Origin: Deltaproteobacteria bacterium
GTDB lineage: Bacteria; Desulfobacterota; Syntrophia; Syntrophales; UBA2210
Direction: 5' to 3'
Assembly: GCA_018399535.1 (NCBI GenBank)
Contig: JAGYOR010000004.1
Span: 1-35,737 of the forward strand
Length of the DNA stretch: 35,737 nt
The notes beneath the pieces were generated by a model, which had not been told where the DNA came from, did not search any database, and was given only the letters and a program-made list of their open reading frames with translations. Below are positions 1 to 8,017 of the stretch, piece by piece; the first letter of the stretch is position 1; every line of letters starts with the position of its first letter. The position numbers were made by a program, and so were the translations under genes.

Positions 1-1
1 G

Positions 2-499
2 CCATTCGACACGGGCAAGAGGCGCCATACGTCTTTTGCCTCGGTTTTCATTTACCCGGAGGTCGAAGACGACGTGGACGTGGTTATCGAAGAAAATGAT
101 CTCAGGATAGACACCTACCGTTCAAGCGGTGCCGGCGGACAGCACGTGAACAAGACCGATTCGGCGGTACGGATCACCCACCTTCCCACGGGCATCGTGG
201 TTCAGTGTCAGAATGAACGCTCGCAGCACAAGAACAAGTCGACCGCCATGAAAATCCTCCGTTCCAGGATTTACGAGGTACGCCGCCTCGAACAGCTGGA
301 GAAAAGCGACGAGGTGAACAAGACCAAAAAAGACATCGCCTGGGGAAGCCAGATCCGGTCATACGTGCTGCATCCCTACCAAATGGTGAAAGACCATAGG
401 ACCAACAGGGAAACGGGGAACATCGAGCGGGTGCTCGACGGAGACATTGACGAGTTCATCGAGGCGTATCTGGTTCAGGAGTCGATCCTGGCGCCGTGA
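2..499 (+). CDS. prfB: Peptide chain release factor 2, C-terminal part (5' end outside window)
   Basis: Release factor 2 recognises UGA and UAA in the ribosomal A site and triggers hydrolysis of peptidyl-tRNA. The reading frame is open from base 2, so the gene is cut by the window edge and an internal ATG at 74 is not the real start. The peptidyl-transferase loop with the universal GGQ is encoded at 134-142 in the context [16 protein letters not shown]. Just upstream, the stretch [10 protein letters not shown] followed by YPEV is typical of RF2. The frame ends at TGA 497-499 after the usual C-terminal helices. The codon-recognition tripeptide and any programmed frameshift near the start lie outside the window, so RF2 rather than RF1 is called from these downstream signatures. 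The next gene is on the same strand 62 nt later. Confidence 0.95.
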   Translation, partial: PFDTGKRRHTSFASVFIYPEVEDDVDVVIEENDLRIDTYRSSGAGGQHVNKTDSAVRITHLPTGIVVQCQNERSQHKNKSTAMKILRSRIYEVRRLEQLEKSDEVNKTKKDIAWGSQIRSYVLHPYQMVKDHRTNRETGNIERVLDGDIDEFIEAYLVQESILAP

Positions 500-561
500 C
501 CGCTGGGTGGGGCGAAAAACGTCGCACAACTATTTAAGAGTATATTCGAGGGAATTTTATA

Positions 562-2646
562 GTGAAATGCAATGTAATGCCGAGAAAATCGTACGGAGTG
601 TGTAGTATTTTTCACGTGTTGTGGGTGATTTTCTTTCTCCTGTCGCCTGTGTTGACGTCGTGCACACTGCATCAGGGCGGTTACGCGCATCGAGAACCGG
701 TAACAATTCGCGGAGACGATCCGGCCCGGAGCGCCCCGAAAGAATCGTCGGAACAGGGAACGCCTGCAAACGTTCATGCGGGGGCGCGGCCGTGCGATAA
801 CGATGACCGGGAAGAAGAACTGTCAGCCGGCCGGTTTGCGAATGAGCCCGACTTCAGAGAAGAGAAAGCCTCGGAAGACGGTGAATGCCGTGACAAAGCG
901 GAACGGAAGGAAGCGGCCCAGGAAGCAATCGATGAAGCGCTTGTTCTTCTCAATCAGTCACGGGAATTCTGGGAACGGGGTGAACTCGACAGCGCGCTCG
1001 CGCTTCTCGATCAGGCATACGCGCTTACCCTCGACATAAACAACGATCCCAATATCACCTGGCAACGGGACGATCTCCGCTTTCTGATCGCAAAGCGTAT
1101 CATCGAGATATATGCCTCCAGAAGCACCGTGGCCGTGGGATCACAAAGCGAAATCCCTCTTTCCGACGTTCCCGAGGTGAACCGGGAGATCGAAAGATAT
1201 CAGAAACAGGAACGGGAGTTTTTCCTGCGATCGTATCGGCGTTCGGGCGCTTATCGGGACGTGATCGTAGAACGGCTTCGAGAAGCGGGGCTTCCGGAAG
1301 AATTGTCCTGGCTGCCTCTGGTGGAAAGCGGTTTTATCGTAAAGGCCTTTTCATCGGCCCGCGCCCTTGGATTGTGGCAATTTATACCATCGACGGGATA
1401 CAAATTCGGGCTGAAACGCGACCAGTACGTTGACGAACGTATGAATCCGGAACTATCAACCAATGCGGCAATTGCCTATCTTACCGAGCTGCACGGTATT
1501 TTCGGCGACTGGCAAACGGTTCTCGCCGCTTACAATTGCGGCGAGGGAAGGGTATTGCGGGTGATATCCGGCCAGCAAGTCAATTATCTGGATAATTTCT
1601 GGGATCTTTACCGGAAGCTGCCTCCGGAGACAAGGAGATACGTGCCTAAATTTCTGGCGGCGCTCCGGATTATTAAAGAGCCTGAAAAATATGGTTTCGA
1701 TCTCGCAAGCGAACCGATGGATGAACCGCTTGTCTACGAGACGGTCGCCATCGAGAAAAGCATGCGGCTGACCGATATAGCGAAACATCTCGATATGAAA
1801 GTCAGTGAACTTGAATCACTGAATGTTGAACTGCGCCTGAAGGTGACCCCCAACCGGCCGTATGAACTCAAGGTTCCTCCGGGAAAGGACGAAACACTGC
1901 TCGCAGTTCTGGACGACATTCCCGCCGCTCCCGCCGCTGCGGTCCAGGCGGGTTCCGTTGTACGTCACCGGGTACAGCGTGGTGAATCGCTGTCCACCAT
2001 CGCCTCACGTTACGGCAGTTCCGTCAGTCTTATCGCGCGAGCCAATAATATTGCCCGTCCCTATCTCATACGCGCGGGACAATGGTTGCATGTACCCGTG
2101 TCGGGAGCCGCTTCGGCTTCTCGGACCGTCTTGTCAAAACCGGCACGGCACCGGGTACAACGGGGCGAATCGTTGTCCACCATAGCCGTCCGTTACGGCA
2201 GTTCCGTGGGCGCCATCGCGCGGGCCAACAATATTTCACGTCCCTATCTCATATGCGCGGGGCAGGAGCTGACTATCCCGGCCGGAACCGGGGCGGCAGT
2301 CTCCGGAAGCACGAGGCTGGTTACATACAAAGTTAAGAAGGGTGATTCGCTGTTTCATCTCGCCCGCAGGTACAACACGACCGTCAGCCGGATCAGGACG
2401 GCGAACAACCTCGGGGGCAATCTTATTCGAGTCGGACAGGAACTTCTCATCCCCACGACGGCGACGGCTGAAAGCGACGACGGATCGGCGGGTGGTTCGC
2501 CGGAAACGTATGTGGTTCGAAGAGGCGACAGCCCCTACACCATAGCGAGACGATTCAACATAAGCCTGCATTCTCTTCTTCGAATCAACAGCTTGTCATC
2601 TGATGATGCTATTTATCCGGGCCAGACAATTATTCTGAAAGAATGA
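562..2646 (+). CDS. mltD: Lipoprotein lytic transglycosylase (MltD-like) with four LysM domains
   Basis: A membrane-bound murein lytic transglycosylase that would cleave glycan strands in the periplasm. The 694-residue product starts at GTG 562, with GAGGGA at 548-553 spaced 8 nt upstream; ATG 577 is a less well placed alternative. Residues 11-34 form a lipoprotein signal ending in the lipobox LTSC (Cys34). Residues 40-120 are charged, low in hydrophobics and probably disordered. The SLT domain covers about 230-350, with catalytic Glu255 in VESGF and the AYNCGEGRV motif at 323-331. A degenerate LysM-like segment follows (390-440), then four LysM peptidoglycan-binding repeats near 468-511, 530-573, 587-631 and 649-692. 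Architecture matches MltD but with more LysM copies than the usual two or so. It is convergent with ybeY, with 26 nt between them. Confidence 0.9.
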   Translation: MKCNVMPRKSYGVCSIFHVLWVIFFLLSPVLTSCTLHQGGYAHREPVTIRGDDPARSAPKESSEQGTPANVHAGARPCDNDDREEELSAGRFANEPDFREEKASEDGECRDKAERKEAAQEAIDEALVLLNQSREFWERGELDSALALLDQAYALTLDINNDPNITWQRDDLRFLIAKRIIEIYASRSTVAVGSQSEIPLSDVPEVNREIERYQKQEREFFLRSYRRSGAYRDVIVERLREAGLPEELSWLPLVESGFIVKAFSSARALGLWQFIPSTGYKFGLKRDQYVDERMNPELSTNAAIAYLTELHGIFGDWQTVLAAYNCGEGRVLRVISGQQVNYLDNFWDLYRKLPPETRRYVPKFLAALRIIKEPEKYGFDLASEPMDEPLVYETVAIEKSMRLTDIAKHLDMKVSELESLNVELRLKVTPNRPYELKVPPGKDETLLAVLDDIPAAPAAAVQAGSVVRHRVQRGESLSTIASRYGSSVSLIARANNIARPYLIRAGQWLHVPVSGAASASRTVLSKPARHRVQRGESLSTIAVRYGSSVGAIARANNISRPYLICAGQELTIPAGTGAAVSGSTRLVTYKVKKGDSLFHLARRYNTTVSRIRTANNLGGNLIRVGQELLIPTTATAESDDGSAGGSPETYVVRRGDSPYTIARRFNISLHSLLRINSLSSDDAIYPGQTIILKE
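1966..2280 (+). repeat. Tandem duplication of a LysM-coding unit
   Basis: Two LysM units inside the transglycosylase gene begin at 1966 and 2149, a period of 183 nt (61 codons). They match closely at the nucleotide level, for example in the shared stretches coding for HRVQRGESLSTIA, RYGSSV, and RPYLI. Units 3 and 4 of the same protein are far more diverged. This points to a recent internal duplication of units 1 and 2. Confidence 0.8.
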
Positions 2647-2672
2647 ACAACGGTTTTCACGGAACGGGACTG

Positions 2673-3140
2673 TCATTCCTGCGCGAGGTGATAATTTCTG
2701 AGCGCGAAGAAGAGTTCGTTTTCCTTTTGAAGCATACGGGTTGCTTCCTCCTGCGACGCTTCGTGATCATAGCCGAGCAGGTGTAACAGTCCATGGATGA
2801 CAAGATACAGAATCATGTCGGCCGCCGGAAGATCTCCCGCCCGGGCGTCTCTTGCGGCTGTCTCGGCGGATACGACAATGTCGCCGAGTACGTTGGGTGT
2901 TATACCCCCGAAATCACCTTCCAGCATTGAAAAGGAGATAACATTGGTGGGGCGGTCGCGTTGCAGGTAACGGTTATTCAGGGTCCTGATTTCGTCGTCG
3001 TCGACCAGTATGACCGAGACCTCGGTATCAGTGCACTCCAGAAGCTCCAGAAGGCGGGTGAGGAACTGTTTGATTTCCCGGGATTTTACGGGAATTTTTG
3101 ACTGCCGGTTTTCGACGGAGACTGCCGTTTTTCTGTTCAT
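2673..3140 (-). CDS. ybeY: Endoribonuclease YbeY
   Basis: A zinc-dependent endoribonuclease needed for 16S rRNA 3' maturation and ribosome quality control. The 155-residue product has the family signature HGLLHLLGYDHE with zinc ligands His116, His120 and His126. It also has the upstream motif RPTNVISF and the GDIVVS strand. Length is normal for the family. The ATG at 3140 is supported by GGGAAAG about 9 nt upstream and by an N-terminus (VENRQSKIPV) that resembles the beginning of other YbeY proteins. It is the last gene of the phoH - 7TM-HD - ybeY cluster, and its first 113 nt overlap the 3' end of the 7TM-HD gene in another frame, which suggests coupled translation. Confidence 0.95.
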   Translation of the reverse strand: MNRKTAVSVENRQSKIPVKSREIKQFLTRLLELLECTDTEVSVILVDDDEIRTLNNRYLQRDRPTNVISFSMLEGDFGGITPNVLGDIVVSAETAARDARAGDLPAADMILYLVIHGLLHLLGYDHEASQEEATRMLQKENELFFALRNYHLAQE

Positions 3141-5445
3141 TTGATGTTTCTTTCCCGTCTGTCTCGTAATATTCTATCCTGTGATGAAAAATACCATTGA
3201 GAATCCGTGCGAAACTTTCGGCGATCCTGTTCAGGTCGCTGAAGGTAAGATCGGATTCATCGAGCTGACCGTCGTCGACGGCCTCGCGAATCCTCGTGTC
3301 GATCAGTGCTTTTATGCGTGAAGGCGTGGGATTTTTCAGTATCCGCGACGATGCTTCCACGATGTCGGCCAGGAGCACCAGGGCGGCTTCTTTTGACTGG
3401 GGTTTTGGTCCGGGATAGCGGAAATCGCTTTCCAGGATAGGCGGCTGCGAGGGATCATGTTCCTTTTTGGCCTTTTCGTAGAAGAATATGGCCAACCGGG
3501 TGCCGTGGTGCTGCCGAATGATGTTGCATATTTCATCACCCAGTTTGATGGTGCCTGCTATATCGCAACCCTCTTTGACATGAGAAATGATGACGCGGGA
3601 ACTCATGGAAGGTTTCAGCTTGTCGTGCTTGTTTTCCCATGTCTGCTGGTTTTCAACGTAGTAGCTCGGTTTCTTCATCTTGCCGATGTCGTGATAATAG
3701 GCTCCCACCTTTGCCAGCAGTGAATTGGCTCCGATTTCTTCGGCGGCGGCCTCGACCATGGAGGCAACGATAATCGAATGATGGTATGTACCGGGCGCCT
3801 TGATAATCATTTCCTGGAATATGGATTGATTCAGGTTTGCCAGTTCCAGAAGTTTTATGTCCGTGGTGTAGCCGAAAAGATACTCGAAAAGCGGTACCGT
3901 ACCGGAAACAATGATGCCGGCCAGCAGTCCTCCCGACAGAGCCATGACGAGTTTCAGCGCCGTTTCTGCGGCAAGCAGCGTTCCGCCGAAAAGAACCAGT
4001 GCCAGTACCACTATGAGATTCAGGGCTCCCACGATCAGGCCTGTTTTAAAGAAGTCCGAACGCTTCCGGCAGTGAACGATAAAGTGCGAGGCAACAATTG
4101 ATCCGCTGAAGGCGTAAATAAAGATCGCGGCCTTGTCCTGGAAGAGAAAGGTCACGAGAAACGAGGTAAAGATCGAAAAGATGAGCCCCACGTCACGGCT
4201 GCCCAAAAGGACGGAAACGAGCATTGATCCGGTTGCGAATGGTATCGCGTAGACAAGGGGATTGCCGGGCGTCTGCAGTGAGGGCCATGCGGCTTCCGAA
4301 ATAAATACGCCCGCCTGCACCAGTACGATCTGCACGACGGCGACGAATGCCATGAAGACCAGGTTTTTGACGGTTCCCGGAATCGAATGTATGCGGTGAA
4401 CCGATATTCGATACAGGACAAGGGCGAGAATCGCAATAAGAAGGGCTGTTCCCATCAGCAGAGAGATCCCCTTGAGTGGGTGGGAGTTATGCCTGGCGGA
4501 AAGCATTTCCAGCTTTTTCCGGTCTTCCTCCGTGATCCGCTGGCCTTCCCTGACGATCATCTCGTTTTTCAGCACCTTGAAGAAAACAGGCTTGACATCA
4601 TCAACCATTCGTTGCCGGTTTCGTTCCGTCTGTACTTCGGAAAACACCAGGGTCGGGCGCAGGGCCCTCTCAGCAAGAGTCGCCGCGATGTTCAACAGGT
4701 CCAGTCCGAGCGGCTCTTTCATTGTTCCAACCGCGTTCCCGAGGAAACGACGTGCTTCCTTCACCGTCGCGATGGCATCCATGTCGAGAGAAACCGTTTC
4801 TTCCCCCGAACCTTCTTCGTGAATGAGAAAGGCGCCGGTGTCGTGAAGAACTGCCGCTGGGCGTTCGTCAATGACAAAAGGATTTTTATAGGCTTCAAGC
4901 AAAAGCCGCGTCGCCGCGTCGGCGACGGGACGAGCAAACCCGGCTTCGACGAGCAGGGTAAGTTCCTCGTCATTCAGTTCAATACCGGTTTTCGCTTCGA
5001 AAACGTTGCGAATTGTTTCGATTGCCTTTCGGCGTTCGCCGGTGTCCTGTTCATCATTAACGGGCATGTCCCGGCATATTTCTTCAGCAGCATGAAACGC
5101 TTCGATCATGTTGCGGGCGACCAGAACGGGAAGGCTTGCCGTGTATTCATAAACGGGGGGAGCCTCTTTCGACGCCTCATTTTTTTTCTGTTCGGTGGCG
5201 GCCGTGTCTTCCACCAGTAAATCACGGTCGGCCTTTATATCCTTGGAGGCAACCATGCCTACGGTGTAATCTGGTATTCCGGAGCCGGCCCGCGGGGACA
5301 CCAAAACCGCCAGAATAATCGAGGCGACAATGAGAATCAGCCACATCTGAAAGGTGGAATTGACGAGGAAGGTGGGCAGTCGGTCGGTAAAAGGAACCGT
5401 TTTTCCGTTCGTCTTTTTTTTGCTTATGTTGAACATGTGAGCCAT
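3028..5445 (-). CDS. pgpH: 7TM-HD membrane phosphohydrolase (PgpH-like, putative c-di-AMP phosphodiesterase)
   Basis: A membrane HD-domain hydrolase of the family that includes Listeria PgpH, which degrades cyclic di-AMP; substrate here is inferred. With the ATG at 5445 it has 805 residues. A TTG 24 nt upstream is also in frame, but GGGAAAG at 5453-5459 lies 7 nt before the ATG. The N-terminus is cytoplasmic, followed by one membrane helix (about 34-53), a long extracytoplasmic region (about 55-320) and a block of seven helices (about 328-520). The cytoplasmic HD domain has YHHS (about 554-557), the metal-binding HD pair in YYHDIGKM (His585-Asp586) and RQHHGT further on. A basic tail of about 35 residues is encoded over the start of ybeY. 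The phoH neighbour upstream is a common arrangement. Confidence 0.88.
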   Translation of the reverse strand: MAHMFNISKKKTNGKTVPFTDRLPTFLVNSTFQMWLILIVASIILAVLVSPRAGSGIPDYTVGMVASKDIKADRDLLVEDTAATEQKKNEASKEAPPVYEYTASLPVLVARNMIEAFHAAEEICRDMPVNDEQDTGERRKAIETIRNVFEAKTGIELNDEELTLLVEAGFARPVADAATRLLLEAYKNPFVIDERPAAVLHDTGAFLIHEEGSGEETVSLDMDAIATVKEARRFLGNAVGTMKEPLGLDLLNIAATLAERALRPTLVFSEVQTERNRQRMVDDVKPVFFKVLKNEMIVREGQRITEEDRKKLEMLSARHNSHPLKGISLLMGTALLIAILALVLYRISVHRIHSIPGTVKNLVFMAFVAVVQIVLVQAGVFISEAAWPSLQTPGNPLVYAIPFATGSMLVSVLLGSRDVGLIFSIFTSFLVTFLFQDKAAIFIYAFSGSIVASHFIVHCRKRSDFFKTGLIVGALNLIVVLALVLFGGTLLAAETALKLVMALSGGLLAGIIVSGTVPLFEYLFGYTTDIKLLELANLNQSIFQEMIIKAPGTYHHSIIVASMVEAAAEEIGANSLLAKVGAYYHDIGKMKKPSYYVENQQTWENKHDKLKPSMSSRVIISHVKEGCDIAGTIKLGDEICNIIRQHHGTRLAIFFYEKAKKEHDPSQPPILESDFRYPGPKPQSKEAALVLLADIVEASSRILKNPTPSRIKALIDTRIREAVDDGQLDESDLTFSDLNRIAESFARILNGIFHHRIEYYETDGKETSNEQKNGSLRRKPAVKNSRKIPGNQTVPHPPSGASGVH

Positions 5446-5452
5446 GAGACAA

Positions 5453-5459
5453 CTTTCCC
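5453..5459 (-). promoter_or_regulatory. Ribosome binding site deciding the 7TM-HD start
   Basis: The minus strand reads GGGAAAG here, 7 nt before ATG 5445. The same heptamer precedes ybeY. It favours ATG 5445 over the in-frame TTG at 5469. Confidence 0.55.
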
Positions 5460-5507
5460 GGGCCGGCAACGGCCAAGCGGCCGCGGCGGCTCGAAGCGAT
5501 AAATAAA

Positions 5508-6518
5508 TCAGACGCCTGCCCCGGATTTCCCGTCGAGATTATTATAGGCCTTGATTATTTCCTGGACCAGCGGGTGCCGGACGACATCGACATCTGAAAA
5601 ATAGATAAAATCGATGCCCCGTGTTTTCGCGAGAATCGATTCAGCGTGGATCAACCCGGATATTTTGCCGTCAGGAAGATCCGTCTGGGTTATGTCTCCT
5701 GTGATAACGGCCTTTGAATCGTAGCCCAGCCTGGTGAGAAACATTTTCATCTGTTCGGGTGTCGTGTTCTGCGCTTCGTCGAGTATAATGAATGAATCAT
5801 TCAGTGTTCGACCTCTCATGAACGCCAGGGGGGCGACCTCGATGATACCCTTTTCGATCATGGCCGTGACCCGGTCGAAATCAATCATGTCGTACAGGGC
5901 ATCATAAACCGGTCTCAGGTAAGGATTTACCTTTTCCGCCAGGTCGCCCGGCAGAAAACCCAGCTTTTCTCCGGCTTCCACGGCAGGCCTGGTAAGGACG
6001 ATCCGGTTGACTTTTTTCGAAAACAATTCGGAAACGGCCATGGCCATTGCAAGGTAGGTTTTCCCGGTTCCGGCCGGTCCTATTCCAAAAACAATGTCGC
6101 GTTTTCGAATGGCATCGAGGTACTGTTTCTGGGCGATGCTTTTCGGAGTTATTATCTTTTTTTTCGAAGAAATAAAAACAGTATCGAGAAAGATGCGCTC
6201 CAGATCGACACGTGCGTCACCTGACAAAATCCGGTGAGCGTAATCAATGTCTGCCGCGTAGACAGGGTATCCCTTTTCCACGATTCGGTAGAGCTGCTCC
6301 AGGAGGTTGCAGACGAAATCCACCGTCTCGCTGTTCCCCTTTACAGAAAGAACATTTCCCCGGATGTGTATGGAGACATTGGCAAGTTTTTCGAGCCGCT
6401 TTGCATTCCCGCTGTGTTCGCCGAGAAGCGACTGGGTCACGGTATTGTCGGGAAATTCAATTTTCCTGACCGTGGCGGCCTGTGAGATTTCAGTATTCAA
6501 AGCAACCCGCGTATGCAA
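5508..6518 (-). CDS. phoH: PhoH-family ATPase
   Basis: A cytoplasmic P-loop ATPase of the PhoH/YbeZ family, linked to RNA metabolism through its partner YbeY, which is encoded two genes downstream. The Walker A motif is GPAGTGKT, followed by YLAMAMAV. The family stretches VNRIVLTRPAVEAGE and LGFLPGDL are present, as are the Walker B strand ending FIILDEAQN and the motif TGDITQTDLP. An N-terminal KH-like region precedes the ATPase. The product is about 336 residues, as usual. The start is uncertain: there is no ATG near the N-terminus, and TTG 6518 (weak GGAACC upstream) and TTG 6500 are both possible. A sigma-70-like promoter lies about 115 nt upstream, and the 7TM-HD gene follows after 62 nt. 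Confidence 0.93.
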   Translation of the reverse strand: MHTRVALNTEISQAATVRKIEFPDNTVTQSLLGEHSGNAKRLEKLANVSIHIRGNVLSVKGNSETVDFVCNLLEQLYRIVEKGYPVYAADIDYAHRILSGDARVDLERIFLDTVFISSKKKIITPKSIAQKQYLDAIRKRDIVFGIGPAGTGKTYLAMAMAVSELFSKKVNRIVLTRPAVEAGEKLGFLPGDLAEKVNPYLRPVYDALYDMIDFDRVTAMIEKGIIEVAPLAFMRGRTLNDSFIILDEAQNTTPEQMKMFLTRLGYDSKAVITGDITQTDLPDGKISGLIHAESILAKTRGIDFIYFSDVDVVRHPLVQEIIKAYNNLDGKSGAGV

Positions 6519-6632
6519 CTTTCCGGTTCCGATACCATTGCGCTTCGAAAGTGTTTTTTTAACGCGCTTTTTTCCTATACCGCAACTCCCGGCAGAACCG
6601 GGACAGACCTGGAACCTGTAAAAAGCGGAGAG

Positions 6633-6661
6633 ATGCTAGCACTTTGAATTGTCTATTGCAA
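6633..6661 (-). promoter_or_regulatory. Candidate sigma-70 promoter for phoH - 7TM-HD - ybeY
   Basis: On the minus strand, TTGCAA (6656-6661) is followed after exactly 17 nt by TAGCAT (6633-6638). It lies just downstream of the M20 gene stop and would give a 5' leader of about 105 nt before the proposed phoH start. Judged by eye against the consensus only. Confidence 0.5.
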
Positions 6662-6678
6662 ACCTTTTTGGGTGCTTA

Positions 6679-7929
6679 TTAGTTCTTGAAATCATTAAGA
6701 AATAATCGAGCGAACACCTTCGCGTTGCCGACCATCGTGTCGATTTCACAGTATTCATCCGGCTGATGCGCCATGCGGTTGAGTTTCGACCAGGCTGCAA
6801 CGGGAAGACCCTTCTCGCGAAGGTAGGCGGCGACGGTTCCTCCGCCGATGCCGACGGGTACAGGCCTCACCCCGTAAACACGTGCCACCGCTTCCGTCAG
6901 CATGGTCACGACCGGTGCGTCTGCCGGGGTGGGCGGCGGCGCCTGTGTTTTCTGCTGTGGTTCAACCTGGATGGCAACGTTCCATTGCTTTTCGATCCTG
7001 CGAGTGATTTCTGAAATTTTCTTCATAACCTCGTCAAGATCATGGACGGGAAGAATCCGGCAGTCCAGGTGGAAGACGTCGTCCCCCGGAATGGTGTTTA
7101 TGTTGGGAACGTTCGCTTCTTTTTTCGTCGGTTCGAAGGTGCTCTCGGGCGGATCGTACAGTTGGTCGCGTTCCGGGAAGAGTTCGTGGAGGCTGTCCAG
7201 CGCCGTCACCAGGTGAGATGCAGCCCTGAACGCGTTATTTCCCATGGAGGGAACACTGGCGTGGCACTGCTTGCCAATGGTCCTGAAGCGAAGCCAGAAT
7301 ATGCTCTTCTCGGCTATTTCTATGCCGTCTCCCCGATCATTGCCGAAATCGGGGACCACGATGTAATCATCGGGTTTAAACAGGGGAGGTTGTTGCTCGA
7401 GCAGGTGGCGAAGTCCCTTAACGCTCGCTGTTTCTTCGTCGGCGACGAAGGCCAGGGCAACCGTCGCAGCGGGCGTAATGCCGTTCTGAATAAGGCTTCT
7501 GGCCGCCATGATCGACGATACAAGGTCCTGCTGGTTATCCTCGGTTCCCCGGCCGTAGACCCTGTCGTCTGTGACGACAAGGTCATAGGGATCATGTGAC
7601 CAGAGAGAACGTTCACCCGGAGGAACCACGTCGAGATGTGTGATGATCCACACGGTTTTGTCAGTGTCGGTTCCGGGAATAGTCGTGATAATGTTGGGAC
7701 GGGTTCCCGTCGACGTTCGTTCATCGGGAGCGTCGAATCGGCGCATATTCGTAAATCCCCATGAACGGAGCACATTTTCAAGCGCCCGCGCTTTTTCCTC
7801 TTCGCCGTCGCCCCCGCTTTCCGGCGCAAGAGCCGGAATGGCCGTCAGAATTCTCTGAAGCTCCACCGTGTCGTCCCGGTACGAATCAATGGTGCGTGAG
7901 AGTTGTTCAAATTTTTCATCGTCGATCAT
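6679..7929 (-). CDS. M20 family metallo-hydrolase (ArgE/DapE-like)
   Basis: A di-zinc amidohydrolase/peptidase of family M20. Members remove acyl or amino-acid groups from small peptides or amino acids; the substrate cannot be read from sequence. The 416-residue product has the metal ligand and catalytic base in THLD (His98, Asp100), a bridging Asp131 in GRGTEDNQQD, the catalytic Glu165 and adjacent Glu166 in ADEET, and a late His388 in MAHQPDEY. His223 in QCHASVPS belongs to the lid/dimerisation domain. All expected catalytic residues are present. ATG 7929 has GGAG 9 nt upstream. It follows the M16 lipoprotein gene after 88 nt and may be cotranscribed, which would suggest peptide turnover as a shared theme. 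No signal peptide is visible, so it should be cytoplasmic. Confidence 0.88.
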   Translation of the reverse strand: MIDDEKFEQLSRTIDSYRDDTVELQRILTAIPALAPESGGDGEEEKARALENVLRSWGFTNMRRFDAPDERTSTGTRPNIITTIPGTDTDKTVWIITHLDVVPPGERSLWSHDPYDLVVTDDRVYGRGTEDNQQDLVSSIMAARSLIQNGITPAATVALAFVADEETASVKGLRHLLEQQPPLFKPDDYIVVPDFGNDRGDGIEIAEKSIFWLRFRTIGKQCHASVPSMGNNAFRAASHLVTALDSLHELFPERDQLYDPPESTFEPTKKEANVPNINTIPGDDVFHLDCRILPVHDLDEVMKKISEITRRIEKQWNVAIQVEPQQKTQAPPPTPADAPVVTMLTEAVARVYGVRPVPVGIGGGTVAAYLREKGLPVAAWSKLNRMAHQPDEYCEIDTMVGNAKVFARLFLNDFKN

Positions 7930-8017
7930 GATATAAAACTCCGCCTTTCAATGTCGTTTTATTTTTTCTGCCGGTCGTGACGGGTTCTATCCGTGAGGAA
8001 CAATTTTTCCGCCGCTT

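Noticed and set aside
500-561. Promoter between prfB and the transglycosylase gene
   Set aside because: TATATT at 541-546 could be a -10 box, but no -35 hexamer is found at a suitable distance.
1966-2640. Repeats that might suggest a CRISPR-like array
   Set aside because: They are in-frame LysM-coding units of a transglycosylase, with no constant short repeats and unique spacers.
4387-5220. Plus-strand open frame of 277 codons
   Set aside because: It is antisense to the 7TM-HD gene, whose protein is clearly conserved, and the translation shows no domain.
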